NCBI RefSeq assembly: GCF_001705235.1
Contig: NZ_MCGV01000001.1
Coordinates: 2,170,001-2,234,000, forward strand
DNA: 64,000 nt
Origin: Clostridium pasteurianum
GTDB taxonomy: Bacteria > Bacillota > Clostridia > Clostridiales > Clostridiaceae
Direction of reading: 5' to 3'
Shown here: positions 55,685-64,000 of the stretch, in pieces
How the letters are laid out: each line of letters starts with the position of its first letter
Position numbering within the stretch: the stretch's first letter is position 1
Notes under the pieces: generated by a model
The model's input: the letters and a program-made list of their open reading frames with translations, nothing else
Told to the model about the DNA's origin: nothing
Database searches by the model: none
Program-made: the position numbers and the translations under genes

Positions 55685-56339
55685 GAGGAAGTATTACATG
55701 ATCAATAGTTTTTTTAGAGTCTATATCTATTCCATATAAGTCCTTATATGATGCCCATACCAATTGAGAGCAATAAAATCTGTCTCTTGTATTAATATTG
55801 AAAAAGTCCCAATTATATGGCTTACCTACTTGCTTATCACACCACTGTGCTGCTTGCTCATCTTGAGTATCTGTAGTTCCTTTTACAGTAATTCCTTTTA
55901 CAGTAGAATATCTGCTTTTCCATGTATTCGGTAACCTTTGAACACCGCCTACATTTTCTGATTCTACTGTTGTTGATGCTGTTAACACTATGCCAGCATG
56001 TCCAACATGGGCTCCTAATATACTTTGACCTTTTGTAACGAGTATTACTCCAGTTCTTGTTGGATATTCTCCAAAACTTGTACTTGATTTACTTAGGTTA
56101 CTAGTTTTAAAATATTGAACCCCCTTTTTATCTTTATAATCTCTAATAACCTTTGTGTTTTCTGGAGAAAATGAATTATAAAGCTTGTCCAGTTGTCCTT
56201 TATGCTGATTCAGCATTTGTTGATCTTGTGCTATTACAGAACTATTATCATTAGCTTTTGCATATACACTAAAATTGCTTAACGTGAAAGTAAGTGAAGC
56301 AGCTAACATAATAGCTAAGACTTTTTTTGATTTTTTCAT
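55632..56339 (-). CDS. Secreted NlpC/P60-like (YiiX) cysteine hydrolase
   Basis: A 235-residue protein with a signal peptide (KVLAIMLAASLTFTLSNFSVYAKA) and a permuted NlpC/P60 papain-like domain: the histidine in VGHAGIV and the catalytic cysteine in RFYCSQLVWASYK. Family members are amidases or peptidases at the cell wall or acting on lipids. The substrate is unknown. It partly overlaps the following lipoprotein gene. Confidence 0.83.
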   Translation of the reverse strand: MKKSKKVLAIMLAASLTFTLSNFSVYAKANDNSSVIAQDQQMLNQHKGQLDKLYNSFSPENTKVIRDYKDKKGVQYFKTSNLSKSSTSFGEYPTRTGVILVTKGQSILGAHVGHAGIVLTASTTVESENVGGVQRLPNTWKSRYSTVKGITVKGTTDTQDEQAAQWCDKQVGKPYNWDFFNINTRDRFYCSQLVWASYKDLYGIDIDSKKTIDHVILPLDLPNQDNVDTIYAQWQ

Positions 56340-56582
56340 TATGTGTCCCTCCTTGTACTTTTTGTTACAATTATAACATATTATTACACTGCATGAAAAT
56401 ATTTATAAATATAATATTTTTTTATTTGATAAAATAAAGCTATTTAAATATTTTAGACTACAATTAATTATGATATAATTATATTTGTATGTGATATGAA
56501 TTACTGTCTTACAACGTGAATTTTTTAACAAAGTTATTTAATATTAATTTTTAATATACAATCTAATATTGGGAGGATAATC

Positions 56583-58304
56583 ATGAAAACAATAATCTTA
56601 AATGGCAAGGAAGTACAAACGGATAAAGACATTACTATTCTTGAATTAGCAAGAGAAAATAATGTTGATATTCCTACACTATGCTTTTTAAAAGATTGCG
56701 GTAATTTCGGAAAATGTGGAGTCTGTATGGTTCAAGTAGAAGGCAAAGGATTCCGAGCTGCTTGTGTTTGTAAAGTTGAAGATGGAATGGTTATAAATAC
56801 AGAATCCGATGAAGTGAAAGAGAGGATAAAAAAGAGAGTCTCAATGCTCCTCGATAAACATGAATTTAAATGTGGTAAATGTCCTAGAAGAGAAAATTGT
56901 GAATTTCTTAAACTTGTTATAAAAACAAAAGCAAGAGCTTCAAAACCTTTCTTACCACAGGATAAAACACCTTTTGTTGACGATAGAAGTAAGGCTATCA
57001 TAATAGACAGAACAAAATGTGTATTATGTGGAAGATGCGTTGCTGCTTGTAAAAAGTATTCAGGCACCTCTGCAATTCAATTCATAAAAAAAGATGGACA
57101 AAGGGCTGTTGGAACTGTTGATGATATATCTTTTGATGATTCAAAATGTTTATTATGTGGTCAATGTGTTGCTGCATGTCCTGTTGCAGCTTTAAGAGAA
57201 CAGCCTCATATAGAAAAGGTAAAGGCTGCACTTGCCGATCCTAAAAAACACGTAATTGTTGCAATGGCACCTTCTGTAAGAACTGCAATGGGTGAATTAT
57301 TCAACATGGGCATGGGAAAAGATGTAACTGGAAAATTATATACAGCTCTTAGAGCACTTGGATTTGATAAAATATTTGATATAAACTTTGGTGCAGACAT
57401 GACTATAATGGAAGAAGCAACTGAACTTCTTCAAAGAGTTAAAAAGGGCGGTCCATTCCCTATGTTTACGTCATGTTGCCCTGCATGGGTAAGATTAGCT
57501 CAGAATTATTATCCTGAACTTTTAGGTAATCTTTCATCAGCAAAATCTCCACAACAAATATTTGGAACTGCCACTAAAACATATTATCCTTCAGTATCTG
57601 GAATTGCTCCAGAAGATGTTTATACTGTTACTATTATGCCATGCAATGATAAAAAGTACGAGGCAGATTTACCTTCCATGGAGACTAATGGTTTGAGGGA
57701 CATCGATGCATCCTTAACTACAAGAGAACTCGCTAAAATGATAAAAGATGCCAAAATTAAGTTTGCTGATCTTGAAGACAGTGAAGTTGATCCTGCTATG
57801 GGAACTTACAGTGGAGCTGGAACTATCTTTGGTGCGACTGGTGGAGTTATGGAAGCTGCATTAAGGACAGCCAAAGATTTTGCAGAAAACAAAGATCTCC
57901 ATGATGTTGATTACACTGAAGTAAGAGGTCTTAATGGCATTAAAGAAGCTGAAGTTGAGATAGCTCAAAACAAATATAATGTTGCCGTTATAAACGGTGC
58001 TGCTAACTTCTTTGAGTTTATGAAATCAGGAAGAATGGATGAAAAGCAATATCATTTTATAGAAGTTATGGCTTGTCCTGGAGGCTGTGTAAATGGCGGA
58101 GGTCAACCTCATATAAGTGCAATAGATAGAGAAAAGATTGATTATAAAACATTGAGAGCTTCTGTGTTATATAACCAAGATAAAAATCTTCCAAAGAGAA
58201 AATCACATGAAAATCCAGCTATAATAAAGATGTATGATAGCTACTTTGGAAAACCAGGTGAAGGCCTTGCTCATAAGCTACTTCATCATGTATATGAAAA
58301 ATAA
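56583..58304 (+). CDS. hydA: [FeFe] hydrogenase (ferredoxin-dependent)
   Basis: The main hydrogen-evolving enzyme of solventogenic clostridia; it takes electrons from ferredoxin. The 573-residue protein has an N-terminal [2Fe-2S] domain (C34, C45, C48, C61), a His/Cys [4Fe-4S] site, a two-cluster ferredoxin domain (CVLCGRCVAAC, CLLCGQCVAACP), and the three H-cluster motifs TSCCPAW, MPCNDKKYE and EVMACPGGCVNGGGQP. It is very similar to C. acetobutylicum HydA. A GGGAGG site precedes the ATG. Confidence 0.98.
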   Translation: MKTIILNGKEVQTDKDITILELARENNVDIPTLCFLKDCGNFGKCGVCMVQVEGKGFRAACVCKVEDGMVINTESDEVKERIKKRVSMLLDKHEFKCGKCPRRENCEFLKLVIKTKARASKPFLPQDKTPFVDDRSKAIIIDRTKCVLCGRCVAACKKYSGTSAIQFIKKDGQRAVGTVDDISFDDSKCLLCGQCVAACPVAALREQPHIEKVKAALADPKKHVIVAMAPSVRTAMGELFNMGMGKDVTGKLYTALRALGFDKIFDINFGADMTIMEEATELLQRVKKGGPFPMFTSCCPAWVRLAQNYYPELLGNLSSAKSPQQIFGTATKTYYPSVSGIAPEDVYTVTIMPCNDKKYEADLPSMETNGLRDIDASLTTRELAKMIKDAKIKFADLEDSEVDPAMGTYSGAGTIFGATGGVMEAALRTAKDFAENKDLHDVDYTEVRGLNGIKEAEVEIAQNKYNVAVINGAANFFEFMKSGRMDEKQYHFIEVMACPGGCVNGGGQPHISAIDREKIDYKTLRASVLYNQDKNLPKRKSHENPAIIKMYDSYFGKPGEGLAHKLLHHVYEK

Positions 58305-58365
58305 ATAATTAACTTCAATTAATATTATTTCATATCATAAATCCTAAAAATCACTTTTAAATAAT

Positions 58366-58416
58366 AAAAAGACTTAGAAATTTCAATATATCATCATTGA
58401 ATTTCTAAGTCTTTTC
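58366..58416. terminator. Bidirectional terminator between hydA and pyrE
   Basis: AAAAGACTTAGAAATT pairs with AATTTCTAAGTCTTTT over a loop of about 17 bases; A/T tracts on both sides. Confidence 0.9.
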
Positions 58417-58472
58417 AAAATTAAGCCATAAAATCTTATTTAGATATGACTTTTATTTAATCTCATATAATA

Positions 58473-59153
58473 TTATTCATTTACTATTCCGTATTCTTTG
58501 TAGTAATTTTCTATTTTCTCTTTCATTTCATTATTAATTAAAACTTTACCGTTTACCTTCCTGTTATAAAGATACTCTACGACCTCTGCCATGGTAACAA
58601 TTGAACATGTCTTGAAGCCAAATTTCTCTTTAAGCTCAGTTAAAGCAGATTTTTCTCCCTTTCCTCTTTCCATTCTATCAACAGATATTATAAGTCCTTT
58701 TACATCAACATCTGCCTGTGATTTCAAGATAGGCATAGTTTCATAAACCGAAGTTCCAGCCGTAGTAACATCTTCTACTATTATAACTCTATCCTCATCT
58801 TTAAGCTTTGAACCAAGAAGTATTCCCTTGTCCCCGTGATCTTTAACTTCCTTCCTGTTAGAACAATATGATGCGTTAATTCCATATTCAGTATCAAGAG
58901 CCATAGCTACTGAAACACTTAGTGGAATGCCCTTATATGCAGGTCCAAATAGAATATCAAAGTCATCACCAAAATTATCATATATAGCTTTCGCATAAAA
59001 TTTTGATAATTTATTTAGTTCTCTACCAGTTTGATAATTTCCCGTATTTATAAAAAATGGAGTTCTTCTTCCACTTTTAGTTATAAAGTCACCAAAAGTA
59101 AGTACGTTACTCTCCACCATAAATTCTATAAATTCTTGCTTATATTTTTCCAT
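58473..59153 (-). CDS. pyrE: Orotate phosphoribosyltransferase
   Basis: A cytoplasmic pyrimidine-biosynthesis enzyme that converts orotate and PRPP to OMP. The 226-residue protein has the PRPP motif VIIVEDVTTAGTS and the glycine-rich ILFGPAYKGIPLS. The ATG at 59153 has GGAGG seven bases upstream; a GTG at 59156 is in frame. It is the third gene of the dcd operon. Confidence 0.96.
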   Translation of the reverse strand: MEKYKQEFIEFMVESNVLTFGDFITKSGRRTPFFINTGNYQTGRELNKLSKFYAKAIYDNFGDDFDILFGPAYKGIPLSVSVAMALDTEYGINASYCSNRKEVKDHGDKGILLGSKLKDEDRVIIVEDVTTAGTSVYETMPILKSQADVDVKGLIISVDRMERGKGEKSALTELKEKFGFKTCSIVTMAEVVEYLYNRKVNGKVLINNEMKEKIENYYKEYGIVNE

Positions 59154-59164
59154 CACTAATCCTC

Positions 59165-59779
59165 CTATTTTAAAAAATCAATATACTCTTCTACTACTCT
59201 TTCTAGTATTTTAAGACTTCTTATAATATTATCTTTTATCTCAAGTGAATGATTTGCCTTTTCAAATAACATTAAATTCACATTACTATTTTTCTTAATT
59301 TCATCTACACATTCTCTTTTTAGAAATTCATCACTGGTACCTGATATTACAGTACACTCCCTGTCAATTATGTATTTTAAAGTTTCATCAATAGGTGTCA
59401 GATAAAAGAACTTAATATTATTTAATTTTAATTTTTCCGATGTACATCCTGCTATTTCCGTTCCAACACTTTTTCCAACAAAGTAAATACAATCATACTC
59501 TCTTCTTATACTTCTATTTATTATATCAGCAATTTCAATGGATACGTCTTCAATTTTCTTTGCACCTATGTCCCCCCACGAAATTACATTCTTATAATTT
59601 ATGCATAAAACGTCATTACAATTCTGTAGAGCTACTTTTCTTGCATAATAGAGAAGAGGTTTGTTATGGTCATAATTTATTCCTGGAAATGTGATAGTAA
59701 GAGATTTTGAATTTTTATCAGAATAAAATTCACCATACATATCTTCATATTTTAATGATTTAATGATTTCATTATTCAT
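59165..59779 (-). CDS. Alpha/beta-hydrolase-fold protein
   Basis: A 204-residue protein with a serine hydrolase-like order: nucleophile elbow GKSVGTE, an aspartate near SGTSDEF, and a histidine in KANHSLEI. It is not assigned to a known pathway. It lies between dcd and pyrE, 11 bases before pyrE. Confidence 0.7.
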   Translation of the reverse strand: MNNEIIKSLKYEDMYGEFYSDKNSKSLTITFPGINYDHNKPLLYYARKVALQNCNDVLCINYKNVISWGDIGAKKIEDVSIEIADIINRSIRREYDCIYFVGKSVGTEIAGCTSEKLKLNNIKFFYLTPIDETLKYIIDRECTVISGTSDEFLKRECVDEIKKNSNVNLMLFEKANHSLEIKDNIIRSLKILERVVEEYIDFLK

Positions 59780-59816
59780 AATATACCACCCTAATTATTA
59801 TACTATATCCTTCATA

Positions 59817-60338
59817 TTATTTTTCAAAATCTTTATAAAGTAAGCTTGGCTGAATGCCTTTATTATTCTGATATTTACCGCTAGAATACTTATCATATTC
59901 TCCATCTAAATCATGGTAATAAATCTGACATAGTTCAACATCAGGATAAATTCTTATAGGCTGAACGCAGAATATTTCAAGTGTCCAGTATCCCTTAAAT
60001 CCAACATCACCAAACCCAGCTGTAACATGAATGAAAAGCCCTAGTCTTCCAACTGATGACCTTCCTTCAAGCATAGGAACATATTTATCTGTTTCTGTAT
60101 ACTCTACAGTTCTTCCAAGATATAATTTTCTAGGCTCAAGCATAATTCCCTCTTTAGGAATTATAATTTTATGTGCTTTATTCTCCTTTTTCATATCTAA
60201 AACTTCTTCATCATAAACAAGAAGTTCGTTGTGCAATTTTAAGTTATAGCTGTTTGGATTAAGCTGTTTTTCATTATAAGGTTTTATTATTATTTCTTTT
60301 CCTAGCTGTTCTTTTATTTTTTTACCCGAAAGAATCAT
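59817..60338 (-). CDS. dcd: dCTP deaminase
   Basis: This enzyme deaminates dCTP to dUTP for dTTP synthesis. The 173-residue protein has the family core EGRSSVGRLGLFIHVTAGFGD with the catalytic glutamate in the later WTLEIF motif, and the C-terminal QGIQPSLLYKDF-like tail. First gene of a dcd-hydrolase-pyrE operon. Confidence 0.93.
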   Translation of the reverse strand: MILSGKKIKEQLGKEIIIKPYNEKQLNPNSYNLKLHNELLVYDEEVLDMKKENKAHKIIIPKEGIMLEPRKLYLGRTVEYTETDKYVPMLEGRSSVGRLGLFIHVTAGFGDVGFKGYWTLEIFCVQPIRIYPDVELCQIYYHDLDGEYDKYSSGKYQNNKGIQPSLLYKDFEK

Positions 60339-60436
60339 TTTTTATTATTCCCACCATTCTTCATATTATATAGGCATAATTCTTTATAATTATAACATAA
60401 TAAATACTCATTATTAACAAGTTTAAATTAAAATAA

Positions 60437-60477
60437 ATGACAGTAGCTAGTTTTTTAATCAAACTATCTACTGCCAC
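60437..60477 (-). terminator. Hairpin behind the MerR gene
   Basis: GGCAGTAGATAGTTTGATTA pairs imperfectly with TAATCAAACTAGCTACTG-type sequence; there is only a weak T tail. Confidence 0.5.
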
Positions 60478-60480
60478 TCA

Positions 60481-61680
60481 TTATCTACTATTCTTCGAAT
60501 AAAATTTAAAGGCTTCTCCAATAAATTTTGACGCACCATTTCCATACTTTTTATCTGTTGATTTTATAAAAGTAGTTCTTGATAAATAAAACTCTGACAT
60601 ATACCCAAAGAAATTATCGCCATCATCTACCTTTAATATTTTATTTTGCCTTTGATTTTCCTTTGCTATTTGAGAAACAATTTGTTGAATTTCCTTTGAA
60701 GTAGGATTCTTGCTTAAATTCTCTGTAAGTTTTTTATATAATTTCTCTATTTCAGGTTCATAATCACCTAAATAAATTTTCAAAGCCTTTCCAATAAACT
60801 TAGAAGCACCCTCTCCATATCTTTCATCTATCCACGCCATGCCAACTCCGCCATTTTCCTTATCATATTTTTCTAGTTCCTTAGGGTAATTATTCAAATA
60901 TAGTCGTACCATAGTAAGCCAATAATAATCCCCGAGTTCACCTTTAAAAGCCTCATAATCTCTTTTAGCTATATTAGTTATTTCACTGGCAACTTGCTGG
61001 ATTCCCTTTGAAGAAGGATCTTTGCTTAAATCAGCCGTAAGTTTCTTATATAGTTCTTTTAGTTTAGAATGTCTTTCATAAAAACAATCTTTTTTAAACT
61101 TATCAATTTGCTCTGCTTTAATTATTGCATCACTATTTAAATTTTTCTTTATAGCTTCAGTGAATTTTTTTATACTTCCATAATGCTTTATAGCTTCTTT
61201 AGCAATCTCAGTTTCCTTAGACTTAAATTTTTCAATATGCTCATTAAATCTATCTATACTACCATATATTTTAATTACCCTATCCTCGTGTTCTGTCTTA
61301 AATTCTTCTAAAACATTATAATACTCAGTCATATCAAATTCTTTAAAACTCATCCCGTTCTCTCCTTTTAAGGTTTTATTTATAAGCTCTATTAAACCAT
61401 TTAATCTATCTCTTTTCAAAATAATTAGCTCCTTATGACTTTCTAGCGCTTTCATCCTATCAAAGTACGGGCTAGTTATGATTTCTTTAATTTCTTTTAG
61501 TGGTAAATCAAGTTCCTTAAAAAACAAAATCTGCTGCAAAATTTCAAGAGCCTTATCATCATAAAGTCTATATCCTGCCTCCGTTAACTTGGTTGGCTTT
61601 AGCAATTGAATTTTATCGTAGTAATGCAGCATACGTACACTTATCCCTGTTAAATCTGAAACTTGTTTTACTGTTCTCAT
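60481..61680 (-). CDS. MerR-family regulator with duplicated TipAS-like domain
   Basis: A 399-residue protein. The first 110 residues are a MerR winged helix and dimerisation helix (QVSDLTGISVRMLHYYDKIQLLKPTKLTEAGYRLYD). Two related segments follow: KELYKKLTADLSKDPSSKGIQ...GEGASKFIGKALKIY and EKLYKKLTENLSKNPTSKEIQ...GNGASKFIGEAFKFY. TipAS domains bind drug-like molecules, so it probably senses an antibiotic-like ligand. A promoter with a 19-base spacer precedes the gene. Confidence 0.88.
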   Translation of the reverse strand: MRTVKQVSDLTGISVRMLHYYDKIQLLKPTKLTEAGYRLYDDKALEILQQILFFKELDLPLKEIKEIITSPYFDRMKALESHKELIILKRDRLNGLIELINKTLKGENGMSFKEFDMTEYYNVLEEFKTEHEDRVIKIYGSIDRFNEHIEKFKSKETEIAKEAIKHYGSIKKFTEAIKKNLNSDAIIKAEQIDKFKKDCFYERHSKLKELYKKLTADLSKDPSSKGIQQVASEITNIAKRDYEAFKGELGDYYWLTMVRLYLNNYPKELEKYDKENGGVGMAWIDERYGEGASKFIGKALKIYLGDYEPEIEKLYKKLTENLSKNPTSKEIQQIVSQIAKENQRQNKILKVDDGDNFFGYMSEFYLSRTTFIKSTDKKYGNGASKFIGEAFKFYSKNSR

Positions 61681-61818
61681 AACTTCACCTCTAACTTTGA
61701 TCTCAGAACTATAAATACTGCCTAATGCTCTGCCGGCATGAGTTTAACTTTTTTATGGTAAGACATATTATAGTTTATTACATAATGTCAGCGAAAAGCC
61801 CAACCCCTTATACGATAT

Positions 61819-61849
61819 ATATTACACTATGACATAATGTTATAGTCAA
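61819..61849 (-). promoter_or_regulatory. MerR-type autoregulated promoter
   Basis: TTGACT, a 19-base spacer and TAATAT; the palindrome CTATGACATAATGTTATAG covers the spacer, as in MerR-controlled promoters. Confidence 0.8.
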
Positions 61850-61963
61850 TAACTTTTTAATAATATCTATATTTTAAAAAGTTATCATCCAATATTTACT
61901 TGTATTAAATTTATTGGTATAATACTGTGGTTAAATTTACAAATGAAAAATCAGGAGGAACTT

Positions 61964-62593
61964 ATGAAAAAAATAATAACTTTATGCTTGAGCTTGTGCT
62001 TAATACTATTAACTTTTACTGCTTGCGGTTCTAAGAAAGTAAAAAAATTAACCAAAGACGATATTAACAAATATACTTCTCAGATGAAAAGCGATCCATT
62101 ATCCGGAGACATAACTTTAAATGGTGTAAAATATTCTCTTCCAACTAAAGCTAAAAAATTAGAGGATAACGGCTTTAAATATAATGATTATAAAGATAAA
62201 GGACAACCCTTGAAGAATGGCTATTATGTACAAGATATCCATATGGATGATGGAAATAAAGGTGAAGACACTCGTATTGATGTAACTTTATATAATACAA
62301 GTGGATCTAGCGTGAAATTTGATGATGCTATGCTTGGTGCTATTAAAATAGAAAAAAGCGGTGATACTTATAAAAATACTGTTGTATTACCAAAAAGCAT
62401 TACCCTATCTTCTACTTACGAAGATGTAATAAAAGCTTATGGTAAACCAAAGGTTGATTATATGAAATCAGCTAATTGGATAATATATTACAATACTGAC
62501 ATTGGTGAATATGGACAACAGCTTCGTATTTATTTCGATAAAAATACAAAAGTTATTCATTCAATAGAATTAAAAAATATACCTACAAACTAG
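61964..62593 (+). CDS. Lipoprotein of unknown function
   Basis: A 209-residue secreted protein with signal peptide ending in the lipobox FTAC (CLILLTFTACGS). The mature part contains DGDITL-like and YNTSGSSVKF beta motifs but no known domain. AGGAGG lies five bases before the ATG at 61964; the ATG at 61943 is upstream of that site. It faces away from the MerR gene. Confidence 0.75.
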   Translation: MKKIITLCLSLCLILLTFTACGSKKVKKLTKDDINKYTSQMKSDPLSGDITLNGVKYSLPTKAKKLEDNGFKYNDYKDKGQPLKNGYYVQDIHMDDGNKGEDTRIDVTLYNTSGSSVKFDDAMLGAIKIEKSGDTYKNTVVLPKSITLSSTYEDVIKAYGKPKVDYMKSANWIIYYNTDIGEYGQQLRIYFDKNTKVIHSIELKNIPTN

Positions 62594-62602
62594 AAATAAA
62601 AA

Positions 62603-62642
62603 AACAGGCTTCCTAAAATTAATTTAGAAAGCCTGCTTTTAT
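62603..62642. terminator. Bidirectional terminator between the lipoprotein and tRNA-Arg
   Basis: CAGGCTTCCTAAA pairs with TTTAGAAAGCCTG (one mismatch) with T/A tracts on both sides. Confidence 0.85.
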
Positions 62643-62647
62643 TTATT

Positions 62648-62724
62648 TGGTGCGACAGGCAGGAGTCGAACCCGCAGCGCCTCGGTTCGTAGCCGAGTCC
62701 TCTATCCAGTTGAGGTACTATCGC
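62648..62724 (-). tRNA. tRNA-Arg (anticodon ACG)
   Basis: A 77-base cloverleaf, CCA encoded. Anticodon stem CTCGG/CCGAG with loop CTACGAA; T-arm GCGGGTTCGACTCCTGC. Confidence 0.95.
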
Positions 62725-62831
62725 ATAATTACTAAGCATATTTATATTATCACAATAATCCAAAAAAATCAAACCTATACTTCATTAAGTATATTTACAT
62801 AATATAAGTTTATCTATCTTTAGAAAAAATA

Positions 62832-62860
62832 AAAGGACATTCATAAAATAAATGTCCTTT
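62832..62860 (-). terminator. Terminator of the tRNA-Ser genes
   Basis: AAAAGGACATT pairs with AATGTCCTTTT, followed on the minus strand by ATTTTTT. Confidence 0.85.
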
Positions 62861-62951
62861 TGGCGGAGAAGGAGAGTTTCGAACTCTCGCACCGGTTACC
62901 CGATCTATACCCTTAGCAAGGGCACCTCTTCAACCACTTGAGTACTTCTCC
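62861..62951 (-). tRNA. tRNA-Ser (anticodon GCU)
   Basis: A 91-base tRNA with long variable arm. Acceptor GGAGAAG/CTTCTCC, anticodon loop TTGCTAA, CCA encoded. Confidence 0.95.
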
Positions 62952-62985
62952 ATGTGTTCTACTAAATAATCTTTTTTATATAAAA

Positions 62986-63076
62986 TGGCGGAAAGATAGG
63001 GATTCGAACCCTAGGTGCGGTTACCCGCACGCCGGTTTTCAAGACCGGTGCCTTAAACCAACTCGACCATCTTTCC
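62986..63076 (-). tRNA. tRNA-Ser (anticodon UGA)
   Basis: A 91-base tRNA with long variable arm. Acceptor GGAAAGA/TCTTTCC, anticodon stem CCGGT/ACCGG with loop CTTGAAA, CCA encoded. Confidence 0.95.
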
Positions 63077-63224
63077 ACAACAACGACATAAAATATTATA
63101 TCAACTTATATTTAATTTGTCAACAAGTAAATAAAAATACAATAAAATATTTTATTTTCTAACTTGCAACAAGAACTATTATATCATCCTAAGATTTTTA
63201 TGTCAACGTTTTATTTCATATTTA

Positions 63225-64000
63225 TTATTTATTTTTTAACATAATCTCCTTGGACAGTTTAAGAAATGCACTAAGTGCCGGCGAAATCCACTTATCTTTA
63301 TGATACAGAACCTGTGATATAATACCAAAATCCGGTCCACACCAATTTAAAGGAACTAATCTTCCTGTCTTTATTTCATCTTCTACAGCAACTTTCGGTA
63401 AAAGCGTTGTACCTAGTCCACTCATAGTAAATTGTTTTATAGCTTGAACACTACCTGTTTCAAGCGCAAGATTAGGCTTTATATTGTACTCACTTAGAAT
63501 ATTTTCAAATGCAGCTCTATAACTACATCCCATTTCCGTTAATATGAGTGGCTCTTCTGATATATCTTCTGGAAATACCTTGTCCTTTTTTGTGAGTGGA
63601 TGTCCTGGATAAGTTAAAAGAACCATAGGTTCATCTATCTCAACTTCTGATATAAATTCTTTAGAATCTATCTTAGTTCCAAGTGAAAAAGCTGCATCTA
63701 TTATATTATCTTTTAGAAAATGCCTAAAATCAGAACAAGTACCAAATTTAAGCGAAACATCTACTTCTGGATAAAGCTTTCTATACCTTTTAAGAACCTC
63801 TGGAAGTCTTATTACACATAAAGATTCTGCTGCACCTATAGTAAGAGTACCACTTGGCTTGCCATCATCTATTACAATATTTTTCATTTGATTCGAAAGC
63901 TTAATCATCTGTTTAGCATATGGAAGAAGCTTTTTACCCTCATATGTTAATGTTACTTTTTTGCCCATTCTCTCAAAAAGTTTTACCTTAAGTTCACTTT
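63225..64000 (-). CDS. LysR-family regulator (cut by window edge)
   Basis: About 258 C-terminal residues of a LysR protein; the HTH is mostly beyond the right edge, and the visible part begins with the end of that domain (LKVKLFERMGKKVTLTYEGKKLLPYAKQMI). The effector domain shows SGTLTIGAAES and MGCSYRAAFENI. The gene continues past 64000, so its start and target cannot be judged. Confidence 0.9.
   Translation of the reverse strand, partial: SELKVKLFERMGKKVTLTYEGKKLLPYAKQMIKLSNQMKNIVIDDGKPSGTLTIGAAESLCVIRLPEVLKRYRKLYPEVDVSLKFGTCSDFRHFLKDNIIDAAFSLGTKIDSKEFISEVEIDEPMVLLTYPGHPLTKKDKVFPEDISEEPLILTEMGCSYRAAFENILSEYNIKPNLALETGSVQAIKQFTMSGLGTTLLPKVAVEDEIKTGRLVPLNWCGPDFGIISQVLYHKDKWISPALSAFLKLSKEIMLKNK

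Overview
The window is a low-GC Firmicutes chromosome segment from a Clostridium close to C. acetobutylicum. The evidence is a ferredoxin-dependent [FeFe] hydrogenase very like C. acetobutylicum HydA, the dcd-pyrE-hydA neighbourhood, a siroheme/heme gene cluster flanked by siroheme reductases, ilvC behind a T-box, and an agrBDCA locus in the same general order. The species assignment rests on recalled gene order and protein similarity; no search was run.

Left third (1-19,900): a sulfur-assimilation and tetrapyrrole region. One minus-strand operon runs ROK regulator, small sulfur carrier, E1-like enzyme, JAMM protease, siroheme sulfite reductase fused to a TusA-like domain, and O-acetylhomoserine sulfhydrylase. 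This matches the protein-thiocarboxylate route to homocysteine (HcyS/HcyF/HcyD/MetY). After a receptor-like membrane protein and a long inverted repeat comes hemA-siroheme synthase-hemC-cobA/hemD-hemL-hemB, which would supply siroheme to this reductase and to a second one at 14465-16015 next to a divergent LysR gene. ilvC follows with a T-box leader, and a second T-box leader on the other strand has no gene behind it.

Middle (20,000-36,600): housekeeping and accessory genes (polysaccharide deacetylase, GNAT, CDF transporter, lactonase, Nudix, a MazF-like protein), then agrB-agrD-agrC-agrA followed by a LanM-like protein that has lost its recognisable catalytic residues. A chemoreceptor, an EamA transporter, a zinc-ribbon membrane protein and a lipoprotein with a probable 3' frameshift complete this part.

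36,632-50,413 is an integrated element of about 13.8 kb in a tRNA-Arg(CCU) gene, bounded by 92-bp direct repeats. It carries a tyrosine integrase, divergent XRE regulators with shared operators, a phage antirepressor, two winged-helix replication-type proteins beside an iteron cluster, many small phage-type proteins, a C-terminal J-domain protein, one HK97-type major capsid protein, two sigma-like regulators, a Panacea (SocA-like) antitoxin with a membrane-protein partner, and a structured 20-codon peptide cassette. No portal, terminase, protease or tail gene is visible. The simplest reading is a phage satellite that encodes its own capsid protein; a decayed prophage is the alternative.

Right part (50,400-64,000): tRNA-Arg, a phasin-like protein with an AarF/UbiB kinase, TetR, phosphatidylserine decarboxylase, two secreted proteins, hydA, the dcd-hydrolase-pyrE operon, a MerR regulator with duplicated TipAS-like domains, a lipoprotein, tRNA-Arg(ACG), two tRNA-Ser genes and a LysR gene cut by the window edge.
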